57,426 nucleotides of DNA from Mycoplasmataceae bacterium (GCA_031282505.1 JAITDP010000010.1:1-57426), one strand, 5' to 3'. Numbered from the stretch's first letter, positions 1-10,224 are shown. Numbers and translations are program-made. The notes: generated by a model from the sequence alone, not told the origin.

Positions 1-590
1 TTATAAACAGTAGAATCTGCTTTTGGTTGCACTGTAAATTCACCAGTTATATCATTTCTTTGTGTTAACAACAATTGATTGATGTTTAAACTATTTGAAT
101 ACTCAGATACAAGTTTATCAAATACCATTTGTTCTGTTACATCTTCGTTTTCATACATAGTATTTGTTTGTGTGTAAAACGGAGAAAGTAAAACAGATGA
201 TGGAAGATTTAGTTTTTGTTCAACATCCCATGTAATGTTTGTTGAACCTGAATAAATCTTAGAATAAGGTGATGCAATACAAATGGCATTAAATTCATTT
301 GTAATTTGAACAGTGAAATCATTAGTGTTAGGAAATGCTAATGAAAATTGATCATGCAATGCAGCTGCAATACTTTGTTGAGTTGGAGAAGCAACAAAGT
401 CGGGATTGTCATCAACTCCTAAATGATAAGCACCATCTCAAGTTACTTCACTTGTGTAATTATTCTTTTGATCGTTATTTGTACTTGGGATAAAATTAAT
501 AATATATGTAATGGCCATTACAATAGTTCCACTTGCAATGCAACCTAAACATGTATATTTAAATAAGTTTATAGCTGAGATTTTTTTCAT
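1..590 (-). CDS. AT-tract-controlled surface protein family member (3' end outside window)
   Basis: Begins at ATG 590 on the minus strand and runs off the window; about 196 codons are visible. The N-terminus is Met-Lys-Lys followed by a hydrophobic segment (about residues 9-33), a signal anchor or uncleaved signal peptide, so the rest should lie outside the cell. No good lipobox is visible (Cys 13 and 16 are poorly placed). The exterior part contains HLGVDDNPDFVASPTQQS and TNITWDVEQKLNLP, shared with the gene at 56888 and more distantly with the gene at 24479. A good Shine-Dalgarno (AAAGGAG) lies 10 bp before the ATG and an (AT)13 tract 35 bp before it. One Trp is encoded by UGA. Function unknown; membership of a paralogous surface family is clear. 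Confidence 0.8.
55..244. repeat. Near-identical inverted repeat, copy 1 (partner 57237-57426)
   Basis: These 190 bp are the reverse complement of 57237-57426 with only two mismatches that I can find (in the GAAAAC[G/C]AAGATGT[A/G]ACAG stretch). Sequence of the same two genes closer to the start codon is clearly more diverged, so identity rises abruptly at this boundary. Confidence 0.85.
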
Positions 591-625
591 TACTTAAAAA
601 CTCCTTTCGCAAGAATTTTTAGGCA

Positions 626-651
626 ATATATATATATATATATATATATAT
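626..651. repeat. (AT)13 tract in promoter of the minus-strand surface gene
   Basis: Uninterrupted AT dinucleotide run of 26 bp, 35 bp upstream of ATG 590. The block just upstream (TTTACAAAATAAACC on the minus strand) is nearly identical to the block before the AT tract at 56833. The tract is placed where it could supply a -10 element or the promoter spacer, so slippage could change expression. Confidence 0.85.
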
Positions 652-740
652 GGTTTATTTTGTAAATTACTTATGATATTTGCTGTCATTTCAACTATGT
701 ATTATAAACTTTTTGCAAAACAGCTAAAATTAAAAAAATA

Positions 741-814
741 TGGAGCAGATGATGGGAATCGAACCCACGTAACGACCTTGGCAAGGTCGTGTTCTACCAT
801 TGAACTACATCTGC
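741..814 (-). tRNA. tRNA-Gly (GCC)
   Basis: Minus-strand cloverleaf: acceptor GCAGATG pairs with CATCTGC, D arm GTTC/GAAC, anticodon stem CGACC/GGTCG with loop TTGCCAA (anticodon GCC), T arm with TTCGATT, discriminator T and encoded CCA. All pairs are intact. Confidence 0.95.
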
Positions 815-823
815 ATAATGTAA

Positions 824-1498
824 TTATATTTCTATAACCTCTTCATCATTATTTTTTTTAAGAGCATTTTTAATATCTCTAGTTGAATCATTATTTTCTT
901 CTTCGTACTCTTTAAAATTTCTAGCAATAATGTTTTTATCATCTTTTTTCAACAAAACATTATTAAATAATTTATTGAAAAAAATAAATGAAATTGCACA
1001 AACAGCAATTGTAATAATTAATACCGTAATACCTCAAACTACATTATTATTTTTGTCTCAATGAGGCATTAAGTTAGAAAACAAAAATGATATGTATGTC
1101 ATTAATAAAGTAATAACAAATGCAAAACAATCATAGTTAATTATTTTAAAATATTTTAATGTAAACATTACGGCTAAGGTAAAACCTATAACTCCAAGCA
1201 AAAGATAAATCGAGTTATAGGAAAGTATAGTCGCATCACTATATATGCTAATATATTTTTTTAAATTATCATCGCTTAAATTTAAATGATAGTGTATGTT
1301 TAATCATTTCAAAACATCTTCATTAGACACATATCCGCTTCACATCTTACCATTTTTTGCTATCATTCATTCTAGGTGTAATACATTACCTTCAAAAAAT
1401 AGTAAGAAAATTATTGCGTATAAAAAAGCAAATAGTACAAATAACAAAACCAATAGTCATTTCTTTGTAGTAATTTTGTTATTAGCAATTGATTTCAT
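824..1498 (-). CDS. Multi-pass membrane protein of unknown function
   Basis: 224 residues. ATG 1498 overlaps the dnaA stop in a TAATG junction, so it is probably translated from the dnaA transcript. About four hydrophobic segments are visible: residues about 13-35, 95-115, 122-142 and 152-175. A charged, Lys/Asp/Glu-rich cytoplasmic tail follows (about 185-224). Five or more Trp are encoded by UGA, including the loop WMIAKNGKMWSGY. I do not recognise a family. In many bacteria dnaN follows dnaA; here this protein takes that place. Confidence 0.75.
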
Positions 1499-2796
1499 TA
1501 AAAAAGATTTTCAAGTTCTTTTAATTTCAGTGAAACTTTATTATCCTTCTTTTTTAACGTTTTAACTTTACTAATACTATGTTTAATAGTAGAGTGAGAT
1601 CTGTTATTAAAAAAGTTTCCAATTTTTTTTAACGATAAATTAAACTTTTCATACAAAATATACATACAAATACTACGAACAAAAACAATATCTTTAATTC
1701 TTGATTTAGAAGTTACATCATGATATTGCATATCATAATATTTGCAAATTGTTTCAATTGTAGCAGTACAAGAATACTTATCGTTTTTTACTACTTCAGT
1801 TAAATTTTCAACATCTTGTTTTCCTAACAAAGTATTATTGTTTTGTTTAGGAAAAACACCAACTCTTTGAATTAAAATATTTAAACTATTAAGGTTTCCA
1901 TCAAAATTCTGATTTGCTAAATATTGCAAAGCATCATCGGTTAATTGGATATCAAAATTTTGCTGTTTAATTACATTAACAATAAATCTTTTCTTATCAT
2001 TTAAATGTGTTAATGATATTATACAGTTCATTTCGCCATTAATTAAAGAATATAGAGTTCTGTCTTTTTTTTTAATTTCGTTTAATGGAGTTTTTGATGA
2101 AAAAACAATATTTTTTTTATTAGACTTTGAAACACGAATGATTTCATCAACAATATTAATTAAAATTGGTTTTTTACAAAAATATTCAATACCATCGATT
2201 AAAATTAAATCATTTTCAAGCAATTTATTTTTTATTTTTTGAACACTAGTTCCACTATGTGACGCATTGAATATTTTTTGTCCAAGTTCACCTGCATCAA
2301 TCAAAATTGCTTTATTTGTGTTCCATTTTTCTAAATATTCAGTAGCGATAGCGTTCAACAAAGTTGTCTTACCGGTACCTGCATCACCAAAAATTAAAAG
2401 TACTGGTCATTTTTTATCGACCATTAGCTTTCCACAGTGTATTGCTTCTTCGTTAAATTTACCAGAAACTAAACTATCAAATTTTATATTGTCACACAAG
2501 TCAAAAGAACTGATATTATGATTTTGCTTATCATTTTCTATAAATGACAATATAAAATTCTCACCGCAAATTTCATTAAAAAGATTGTTAAAACTCTTTA
2601 AATAACTTTGACTGAATTGTTTAGAAATAAATGAATTATTTATCGACAAAGTTATGGTTTTTTTAAGTAAATCAATTCCAGCAATTTTTAGTTCATTTGT
2701 GACTGTTTGCAGGAATTTTTGGTCACTAATTATTTTATGTAATTCCTTAGTACTTTGCGTGAAAAAATCATTTATATTTTGTATAGTTATTTCCAC
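1498..2796 (-). CDS. dnaA: Chromosomal replication initiator DnaA (divergent, eroded AAA+ site)
   Basis: 432 residues from GTG 2796. Order seen: N-terminal domain I (1-75), the domain III entry motif FDSLVSGKFNEEAIHCG, Walker A GDAGTGKT (137-144), Walker B region LILIDGIEYF (about 197-206), and DNA-binding domain IV with signature NRSHSTIKH (398-406). DnaA melts oriC in its ATP-bound oligomeric form. The usual Walker B Asp-Asp is Asp-Gly here. The segment that normally carries the arginine finger (SRF type) reads LYSLINGE, so it seems lost. The GTG start is favoured because a minus-strand TATAAT (2803-2808) lies six bases upstream; the in-frame ATG at 2841 lies inside tRNA-Asn. Confidence 0.88.
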
Positions 2797-2835
2797 AATA
2801 TTATTATAAATAATAAACAATATAATAAATATTAA

Positions 2836-2910
2836 GGACACATAGCTCAGCGGTAGAGCAACCGGCTGTTAACCGGTTGGTCGTAGGTTCAATCCCTACT
2901 GTGTCCGCCA
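2836..2910 (+). tRNA. tRNA-Asn (GTT)
   Basis: First of three tandem tRNAs. Anticodon loop CTGTTAA between CCGG and CCGG arms, acceptor GGACACA/TGTGTCC, CCA encoded. A TATAAT at 2821-2826, nine bases upstream, is the likely promoter of the tRNA-adk transcript, back to back with the dnaA promoter. Confidence 0.95.
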
Positions 2911-2912
2911 TC

Positions 2913-2989
2913 GGCCCGTTGGTGAAGCGACTTAACACATGCGCCTTTCACGTGCACATTCAAGGGTTTGAATCCCTTACGGGTCACCA
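2913..2989 (+). tRNA. tRNA-Glu (TTC)
   Basis: Acceptor GGCCCGT/ACGGGTC, anticodon stem TGCGC/GTGCA with loop CTTTCAC (anticodon TTC), T arm GGGTTTGAATCCC, ACCA end. Two bases separate it from tRNA-Asn. Its D arm (TTGGTGAAGCGACTTAACACA) is nearly the same as that of the second Glu tRNA at 17552. Confidence 0.95.
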
Positions 2990-2992
2990 TAC

Positions 2993-3068
2993 GCAGCGTT
3001 AGCTCAGCTGGGAGAGCAATTGCCTTACAAGCAATAGGTCACAGGTTCAAGCCCTGTACGCTGCACCA
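2993..3068 (+). tRNA. tRNA-Val (TAC)
   Basis: Acceptor GCAGCGT/ACGCTGC, D arm GCTC/GAGC, anticodon stem ATTGC/GCAAT with loop CTTACAA (anticodon TAC), encoded CCA. It ends 16 bp before the adk start codon. Confidence 0.95.
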
Positions 3069-3084
3069 TATAATAATATTGACT

Positions 3085-3723
3085 ATGATTTTACTTTTGT
3101 TAGGTGCTCCAGGTAGTGGGAAAGGAACTATAAGTTCTATTTTAATTTCAAAACATGGTTTCCGACAAATTTCAACTGGAGATTTGTTAAGGGAAGAAGT
3201 TGCTTCAGGGAGTGCTTTAGGTAAGCAAATCGATGAAATTATGAAAAGTGGGAAATTCGTTAGTGCTGATTTAGTTAATAACTTAGTAAAAGAACGAATT
3301 ACACAATATGAACAACAAAAAAAAAGCATCGTTTTAGACGGCTATCCAAGAAATGTTGAACAAGCAAATTTTTTAGCTAAATATGTTAACATTGATAAAG
3401 TGGTTGAATTACATGTAGATCAAGAAACTCTATTAAAACGTTTAGGAGGTCGTTTAATTTGTCCGATATGTAATAAAGCATACAACATTAACACTACATC
3501 AGAATATGCACCTAAAAAGGTTGATGACAAATATATGTGTGACAAATGTGATGTTGAATTATTTCAAAGAAAAGATGATAATATTGAAACAATTAAAAAG
3601 CGTCTTGAAGTATACGAAGAACAAACATTGCCACTTGTCAAATATTATTCTGATAGAGATCTATTAGTTCGTATTGATGCTACAAACAATACTGAAAGCT
3701 TAGTAAAAACTATATTGTCTTAA
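3085..3723 (+). CDS. adk: Adenylate kinase
   Basis: 212 residues, usual length. Interconverts AMP, ADP and ATP in the cytosol. P-loop GAPGSGKGT is at residues 7-15; the STGDLLR AMP-binding motif and DGYPRN follow. The LID carries four Cys (CPIC and CDKC), the zinc-binding form common in Gram-positive relatives. The ATG at 3085 is the only start that gives the normal N-terminus. There is no ribosome-binding site between tRNA-Val and the ATG, so the mRNA is probably released by tRNA 3' processing and is nearly leaderless. Isolation from the ribosomal-protein operon, adk's usual home, is notable. Confidence 0.96.
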   Translation: MILLLLGAPGSGKGTISSILISKHGFRQISTGDLLREEVASGSALGKQIDEIMKSGKFVSADLVNNLVKERITQYEQQKKSIVLDGYPRNVEQANFLAKYVNIDKVVELHVDQETLLKRLGGRLICPICNKAYNINTTSEYAPKKVDDKYMCDKCDVELFQRKDDNIETIKKRLEVYEEQTLPLVKYYSDRDLLVRIDATNNTESLVKTILS

Positions 3724-3738
3724 TTAAATTCGCTGTAT

Positions 3739-3759
3739 AACAATTTTTATATAATTGTT
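3739..3759. terminator. Hairpin between convergent adk and galU-like gene
   Basis: AACAATT and AATTGTT form a perfect 7-bp stem with a 7-nt loop in the 35-bp gap between the convergent genes. A/T-rich flanks on both sides could make it act in both directions. It has no strong U run. Confidence 0.4.
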
Positions 3760-4521
3760 TATTCAATTTTGTTTATTGTAAAATAAAGATTTGCTTCAGC
3801 ATATCCAATTTTATCACCGATGTCAAATAATTTAACATTTTCATCACTTAAATAACCAAAAAGTTTTCCTTGTTGCGCTAATTCTAAAAATGCGTCTGTT
3901 ATTGGATATTCACCACTTTTTCCAGGCTTTATTTTTTCTAATAAAGGAAAAATTTCACTTGTAAGTGTTGCTCTTCAAAATCCCATATATCGTGATTGGG
4001 TTTCACTTGGTGTTGGTTTTTCTAATATTTTAGAAATTTCATTAAGTTTACCTTTTAAAGGAACTTGTGTTGTAAACTCATTAACAGAAAATTTTAATAA
4101 ATCTTTTTCTTCACCTAAAAAAACTGATAAAACATTTTTGTTTTCTGAAACCTTTACTATTTCCTTAACCACATCATAAGATGAAAATAAACAATCAGGG
4201 TTATAGTAAATAAAATTATCGTTTCCAACAAAATCTTTAGCAAGCAAACATGCTTTTGCTGTTCCAGTCATTTCTTTTTGTACAACAAAAGTGAGTGACA
4301 AGACCCCCCCCAAACTCTTTTGTAACATATTCTTTTATTAATGGCTTAGCATCGGAAGTAATGATACAGACTTCATTAACCCCAGCACTTAGACATTCGT
4401 TTAAAATATATCAAATAGCTGGTTTACAATTTAAGGGTAACATTTCTTTAGGAAATAATTGTGTAATAGGAGACATTCTTGTCCCTTTTCCAGCACATGG
4501 AATAACAGCTTTTTTAATCAT
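3759..4521 (-). pseudogene. galU: UTP-glucose-1-phosphate uridylyltransferase (GalU-like), frameshifted in a G8 tract
   Basis: Makes UDP-glucose for glycolipid or polysaccharide synthesis. ATG 4521 has a TATAAT (minus strand, 4531-4536) nine bases upstream. Residues 5-30 show the nucleotidyltransferase motif [20 protein letters not shown] and then MLP. At codons 71-73 the gene runs through eight G (C8 on the plus strand, 4304-4311). As sequenced the frame then ends after about 94 residues. With seven G it stays open for 253 residues, through GTAKACLLAK, NPDCLF, KPTPSETQSRYMGFW and GKSGEYPITDAF to a TAA at 3759-3761. Either a length-variable (phase-variable) locus, a true mutation, or a homopolymer sequencing error. 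I rate the family assignment as good. Confidence 0.82.
4304..4311. repeat. Homopolymer C8/G8 inside the galU-like gene
   Basis: Eight consecutive C on the plus strand in a very AT-rich genome; I saw no other G/C run this long in the window. Seven bases would restore the reading frame. Confidence 0.85.
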
Positions 4522-4607
4522 TTAAGCATTATTATAGGTTCCATTTTTTAATTTTAAAAAAATATCAAAAATAAATATACTTGTATATTTCACTTATAAT
4601 ATTAAAC

Positions 4608-5507
4608 ATGAATATTGAATTAGTAAAACAATTGCGAAATATGACACAAGCTGGTGTTAGTGACGCAATTAAAGCATTAAAAGAATGTAATGATGATTTG
4701 GATAAAGCATCACAATGATTAAGAGAAAAAGGAATTGCTAAAGCAGCTAAAAAAGCTAGTGCTATTGCAACTGAAGGTATTGCTAATGCAATTACAAAAG
4801 GAAATGTTGCAGTAATATATGAAGTAAATTGTGAAACTGACTTCGTTGCTGCTAACGAAAATTTCATTTCACTATGTGATGATATCGGACTAACTTTATT
4901 AGAAAGTGGTGAAAACGATATTGAAAAAGCTAACCAATTACTTTTATCTAACGACATGACAATTAACGATGCTTGTGTTGATTTAACAGCAAAAATTGGT
5001 GAAAAAATATTTTTACGTCGTTATGAAATAATTGGTAAGGATGATGAACACATTTTCTCTACATATCAACATACTAATAAAAAAATTGCTGTATTACTTA
5101 CAATTAATTCAACTGTTGATCCAATCATAGCAAAAGACATTGCTATGCATGCAGCTGCTATGGCTCCTAGATATTTAAATAGCAACGAAGTTGATCCGAC
5201 TTGATTAAGCAATGAGAAAAAAATTATCCAAGACCAAATGTCTGCCGATCCTAAATTTGCTTCAATGATGTCAGACCCTAACATGGCTGGTCGTATTAAT
5301 GGCATCATTAATGGGAAAGTAAATAAATTACTTTCAGAAGTTACATTAGAAGCACAACAATTCGTAAAAGATTCAAGTAAAACCGTTAAACAACACATTA
5401 ATGCTCATAACGCTGATGTTATTAAATATACACGTTACCAAGTTGGAGAAGGTATTGAAAAGAAAGTAGTAGATTTTGCTGCTGAAGTTGCTGCTCAAAT
5501 TAAGTAA
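4608..5507 (+). CDS. tsf: Translation elongation factor Ts
   Basis: 299 residues. Nucleotide exchange factor for EF-Tu. The N-terminal UBA-like domain MNIELVKQLRNMTQAGVSDA and the core motif EVNCETDFVA are clear, followed by the dimerisation/coiled-coil region. Two Trp are encoded by UGA (QWLRE and DPTWLSN). TATAAT lies at 4595-4600, seven bases before ATG, with no Shine-Dalgarno, so the mRNA should be leaderless. Its TAA overlaps the era ATG (TAATG). The usual partner rpsB is not upstream; the galU-like gene diverges from here instead. Confidence 0.97.
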
Positions 5508-6373
5508 TGAAGCAATATCATGTTGGATATGTTGCAATTACTGGAAAACCAAATGTAGGAAAATCCACATTAATCAATACTATAGTCAAAAGAAAAGTTG
5601 CGATAACTTCATACAAGCCACAAACTACCCGTAATGAAATTAATGCTCTATATAACGATAAAAATAGTTCCATTATGTTTGTTGATACTCCTGGGTATCA
5701 CAATAGTATGAATAAGCTTGATGAACGTATGAATTCAGAAATTAAATCTGCATACAAAAAAGTTAACTGTGTTTTATTGTTAATAGATCCCACAAGAGAT
5801 TTTACTAATGAAGACTTTAATGTAATTAAAATGATTAAAAGTTTTTCAATAGATTCAGTGATCTTAGTGTTAACAAAAGCTGATATTACTACAAAATACA
5901 ATCAAAAAGTTATTGATGTTGTCAAAGAAAAAATTGATGTTAATGATATTGTTTCTATCTCTTCATTAAAAACAATAAACATTGAAACACTTATTAATGT
6001 TATTAAAACAAAACTTCCATTAGAAAACAAACCTATTGAAAATATTGAAGATGATGACGATTTTGTTATTAGTGAAATCATTAGAGAACAAATTATTTTT
6101 AATACCCAAAAAGAAGTTCCTTACTCAACCTTTGTGTATGTTGAAAGCAAAAAGTTTGAAAACAATTTGTTTACAATTGATGCAACAATTATTGTTGAAA
6201 AAGAAACACAAAAACCAATAATAATAGGTGCGGGTGGACAAATGATTAAAAAAATAGGAACACAAGCAAGAAAAGAATTACTAAAAATCTATGATTGCAA
6301 AATCAATTTAAAATTATTTGTCAAGGTTGAAAAAGACTGACGTAATAATCAACATTTCATCAATTCTATATAA
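5507..6373 (+). CDS. era: GTPase Era
   Basis: 288 residues. GTPase that binds the 3' end of 16S rRNA during 30S maturation. G1 GKPNVGKST (about 12-20), G3 DTPG, G4 TKAD and a C-terminal KH domain with IGAGGQMIKKIG are visible. The last eleven codons follow an in-frame UGA Trp (EKDWRNNQHF). Translation is coupled to tsf through TAATG. Its stop codon sits inside the TATAAT (6369-6374) that probably drives the next gene. Confidence 0.96.
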
Positions 6374-6382
6374 TAATTCGTA

Positions 6383-7606
6383 ATGAAAATTTTGTTATTA
6401 TTAACATCACTAACATTTTCCGCTCCTTATTCATATGCTGTTACTAATTCTACTGTTGAATTAAAAGCTAATGAAGAGTCTACTGTAGACTCTTCTTTAG
6501 AAGTTGCACCACAAGATGCTTATAAATTTATATACAATCGGACATTTTCGTTTTGGGGATCAAATTCTCCTAACACTATTCAGTATGCTGGTACTGGTTG
6601 GTTAATTGAACATATTCTTCCTACCGATTCATCTCCTTCTAATTACACCTACTATGCCTTCACCAATTGGCATGTTTCTTGTGATATGCATAAAACACTT
6701 CAAATTCATTGAGCGGAACCTGATAATGGAGAAGAAATTCCTGTAAATGGGAAATCACCCGTCAATCAATACATAAGTATAAGTCAAAATAATATTGAAT
6801 GATGCGATGCATGATATGCTACTGGTATCTTTGAAGAAAAGTATGGTGTTGATGCTTCATTAATTAAAATTACTTTTCCGATTGATAATACTTTTATACT
6901 AAATCGGCTAAATAATCTTAATATATATGCAGATGGTCATAACAATTTATTGTTTAATGGTTTCTTTAATTATGATGACTTTAAAAGTACATTTCCATTT
7001 TATGTTGGTGGATATCCCGCTAAGAAATGAGATGAAACACAAATTATCGCAGGTTATCCATGTTGATATACTGCAACAGATACGCTTAGACAATTTCATA
7101 CATTTTTCAACAAAGAAATCAATCATGAAATTACTACCGACATATATTCAATGGCTAATCTATATTCAACTGGTGCAATTACGTGAGGAGCCCCATCTTT
7201 AGGTTCTGACAATGAAGGATCATACTACCCTAATAGTAGTCTATGATGAATAGGCGCCGGTGCCAGTGGATCTATGGCAATAAAAGCTGATGCTAATGGT
7301 ACAGACTTTGAATTGGTAGGACTATATTGAGGCGGTAGTTATGTTTCAGGAACATTTTATACACCATGTTTTGAAGCATTTACTTGAGGCGACCATAATT
7401 TATTAAACGATTATAAGAGTAATACGTGAAATGGAACAGATATTACTAATATGGAAAAAAAAGATGATTTCATTAAAATTATTGTCATCGTTTCAATCGT
7501 GGTAATCTCAGTTACTGTTGTTGGTATAATATTAAAAGTTAAAGGTAAATCTCTAGGATTTGGAAAAAGTGGAAAAAATAAAAAAAGTGAAACCGGCACA
7601 ATCTAA
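6383..7606 (+). CDS. Surface-anchored trypsin-like serine protease (mycoplasma DUF31/MIP-like)
   Basis: 407 residues. Signal peptide at 1-19 without lipobox (MKILLLLTSLTFSAPYSYA). Candidate catalytic triad: His97 in FTNWHV, Asp157 in GVDASLIKI, Ser295 in GAGASGS, spaced as in chymotrypsin-fold enzymes and as in the DUF31 family, which includes the mycoplasma immunoglobulin protease. A C-terminal transmembrane helix (about 364-385) and a Lys-rich tail anchor it in the membrane with the protease outside. Many Trp codons are UGA. TATAAT at 6369-6374 gives an 8-bp gap to ATG. Substrate unknown; immunoglobulin cleavage is only an inference from the family. Confidence 0.8.
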
Positions 7607-8828
7607 GTTGCTTAGCGATTACGCTCGTTTAATAGCACATGTAGGTGTAAATGTACAGCCAAAACAAATTGTATTGATTGACTCAATTATTGAAGCAGCT
7701 CCATTGACTGAAAAAGTTGTTGAAGAATGTTATAACATGGGTGCTTCTAAAGTTGTTGTTAAATGACACAATGCTATTGTTAATAAACTTAACTTTAAAT
7801 ATCAAACTATTGACACATTAACTGATTTTAAAAAATATGAGTTAAATGCCATCAAAAAACCTATACTTAAACATGGTGCGTGTCGCATTCGTATTGGTGG
7901 AGATTCTCCAGAAGCATTAAAAGACATCGACCCTAATAAAATTAAAGCATATAGTTCTACTCTAAGTGCTTTATTAAAAAAGGTTTCTAATTGAACTATG
8001 GCAAATAAATGCCAATGAACAATTGCTTACTATCCAAGTCTTGAATGAAGCAAATTAGTTTTTCCAAAACTTTCACCAACTGCCGCACAAAAAAAACTTT
8101 TAGATTTAATTTTAAAAACTGTACGTGTTGATGGAATCAACGATCCAGTTGTGCTTTGAAAAAAACATAACCAAGAAAAAGCAATTATTGCGAAAAAATT
8201 AAATGACCTAAAACTTGATTATTTAATTTTTAAAAATTCATTAGGAACTAACATTAAAGTTAAATTAGTAAAACACAACATTTGAGAAAGTGGACAAGCA
8301 CATAATGCTAATAAAACCTTTGGCTTCACTCCTAATCTTCCAACAGAAGAAGTGTGAGGAATGCCTGATAAAGATGGATTAGATGGAATTGTATATGCTT
8401 CAATGCCTTTATCATACAATGGTAATATTGTGGATAAGTTTTATTTTGAGTTTTCAAAAGGCAAAGTTGTTAAATATGATGCACAAAAAGGTAAAGAAGT
8501 ATTGGACAATATTTTCCAAATTCACAACGCTGATCATACAGGTGAAATTGCATTAGTATCAAAAGATAGTGCGGTTTTTGCAACTAAAACTTTGTTTTAC
8601 AGCACTTTATTTGATGAAAATGCTGCTTGTCATATTGCATTAGGCGCTAGTTATCCAAGCAATATTAAAAATGGAACAAATTTATCAAGAAAAGAATTAT
8701 TTAAAAAAGGTGCAAACGATTCAATTGTTCATATTGATTTCATGTTTGGAACAGATGATATTGAAGTAATAGGATACAAAGATGAAAAAGCAATTTCTAT
8801 TATGAAAGACTGTACATTTTTAATATAA
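7560..8828 (+). CDS. M29-family aminopeptidase (PepS/AmpS type)
   Basis: 422 residues if translation starts at TTG 7560, which overlaps the protease gene by 47 bp; TTG 7608, just after that gene's stop, is also possible because the conserved part begins at LLSDYARLIAHVGVNV. Metal-dependent aminopeptidase, cytosolic, frees amino acids from peptides. The metal-ligand region is visible in order: TEEVWG, GEIALV, CHIALG and VHIDFMFG near the C-terminus. Length fits the family (about 410). Numerous UGA Trp codons. Peptide use suits an organism that imports amino acids. Confidence 0.88.
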
Positions 8829-8885
8829 ATATTAAAATATTAAAAGATATATTTTTATAAGATTTCATTATCTATAATTAATTAA

Positions 8886-10163
8886 ATGTCTGATGACTTA
8901 ATTGATAAAATAATCAAAGGATGTAAGAAAAATAAATGTTTTTTTGTTACAGGGCCAGCTGGTGTTGGAAAGACACATTTGGTTAAAAAAGTTTATGAAA
9001 AACTTAAAACCCAAGGTGTTAATGTTGTGTTGTCATCAACAACAGGAATTAATGCCTTAAATTTAGGAGGAATAACTGTCCATAAATTATTTGGTTTAAC
9101 TAACCGAAGTGATATGGGATATATAGGATATATGCGATCATCTTTTTTATTCCGTGGCATCTCCATAAGATTAAATCAAATAGATGTTATTATTATCGAT
9201 GAAGTATCAATGCTTAGAGCTGATACATTAGAATTGATTAATGCAATTCTTCAAAAAGCATTAAATAATACTAAACCATTTGGTGGAAAGTCAATTATTT
9301 TTACTGGTGATTTTTATCAAATTGCTCCAGTTGTTAAAAGTTATGAAACAAAAAAAACACAATGGATTTTTGAAACGCCTGCATGAACAAATGCTGATAT
9401 AGAAGTTGTTTTATTATCTAAAATATTTCGGCAAAGTGATCCAAAATTTATTGATTTTTTACAAAAAATCCGTGTTGGCAAGTTTGATAAAACAATGGAA
9501 TCTATTGTTAAAAAATGTGAAAACAATAAATTTCAAGAAGAGGCAACTATTTTTTTTGCAACAAATAACGAGTGTGAACAATGGAATAAAAATAAACTAG
9601 ATAAAATTCCAGGTGAAAGCGTAACTTTTTTAGCAGAAATACATGGGAAGCGTAATAAAAAATATGCCCACGATAAAGATACAATTGCTCGTGATTGCAT
9701 AGCAAAAGAGGAATTGGCTCTTAAAAAAGGTGCAAGGGTTATTGCTGTTGTTAACGATAAGAACAACCGCTTTGTTAACGGAAGTATTGGATATGTAACA
9801 GATTTATTAAACGAAAAAGGATCTACAAAGTATGTTGAAGTGTTATTTAATGGTGATAAAAAACCCACCATTGTTAAGGCTCATACATGAACAAAAACAA
9901 ATCTTAAAGGAAAAAGATTGGCAACAATGAAACAAATACCATTAATTCCTGCTTACGCATTAACTATTCACAAATCACAAGGGTTAACACTTGATTCTGC
10001 AATTGTTGATTGTGAAAATATTTTTGTTTCCGGACAATTATATGTTGCACTAAGTCGGGTTAAAAAAATGGAAGGTCTTGCAATAAAACATTTTAAAAAA
10101 GAACAAATTCTTGTTAACAAAAATGTTGATGATTATTATCAAAAACTAAATAAAAAAGCATAA
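8886..10163 (+). CDS. PIF1/RecD-like superfamily 1B helicase
   Basis: 425 residues. Motif I GPAGVGKT (about 23-30), Ia SSTTGINAL, motif II IIIDEVSM, motif III FTGDFYQIAPV, then IFRQ and the C-terminal AYALTIHKSQGLTLD ... LYVALSRVK motifs of PIF1-like 5'-3' DNA helicases. Such enzymes unwind G-quadruplexes, R-loops and stalled forks. It is compact, with the core only. TATAAT 8873-8878 lies seven bases before ATG and no Shine-Dalgarno is present. Neighbours suggest no specific pathway. Confidence 0.92.
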
Positions 10164-10224
10164 AAAATATTTTTTATAACCAAATAAGATAATACCTATT
10201 ATTATTTATATATAATATAAAAAA

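Noticed and set aside
1-590. Lipoprotein assignment for the AT-tract family
   Set aside because: Cys residues in the signal region are not preceded by a proper lipobox and the other two members have none; signal anchor is safer.
2797-2835. Replication origin next to dnaA
   Set aside because: The gap is 39 bp and I find no cluster of TTATCCACA-like boxes around dnaA. Origin position cannot be claimed from this window.
2797-2841. In-frame ATG 2841 as dnaA start
   Set aside because: It lies inside tRNA-Asn on the other strand, and the -10 box at 2803-2808 would be inside the gene. GTG 2796 fits better.
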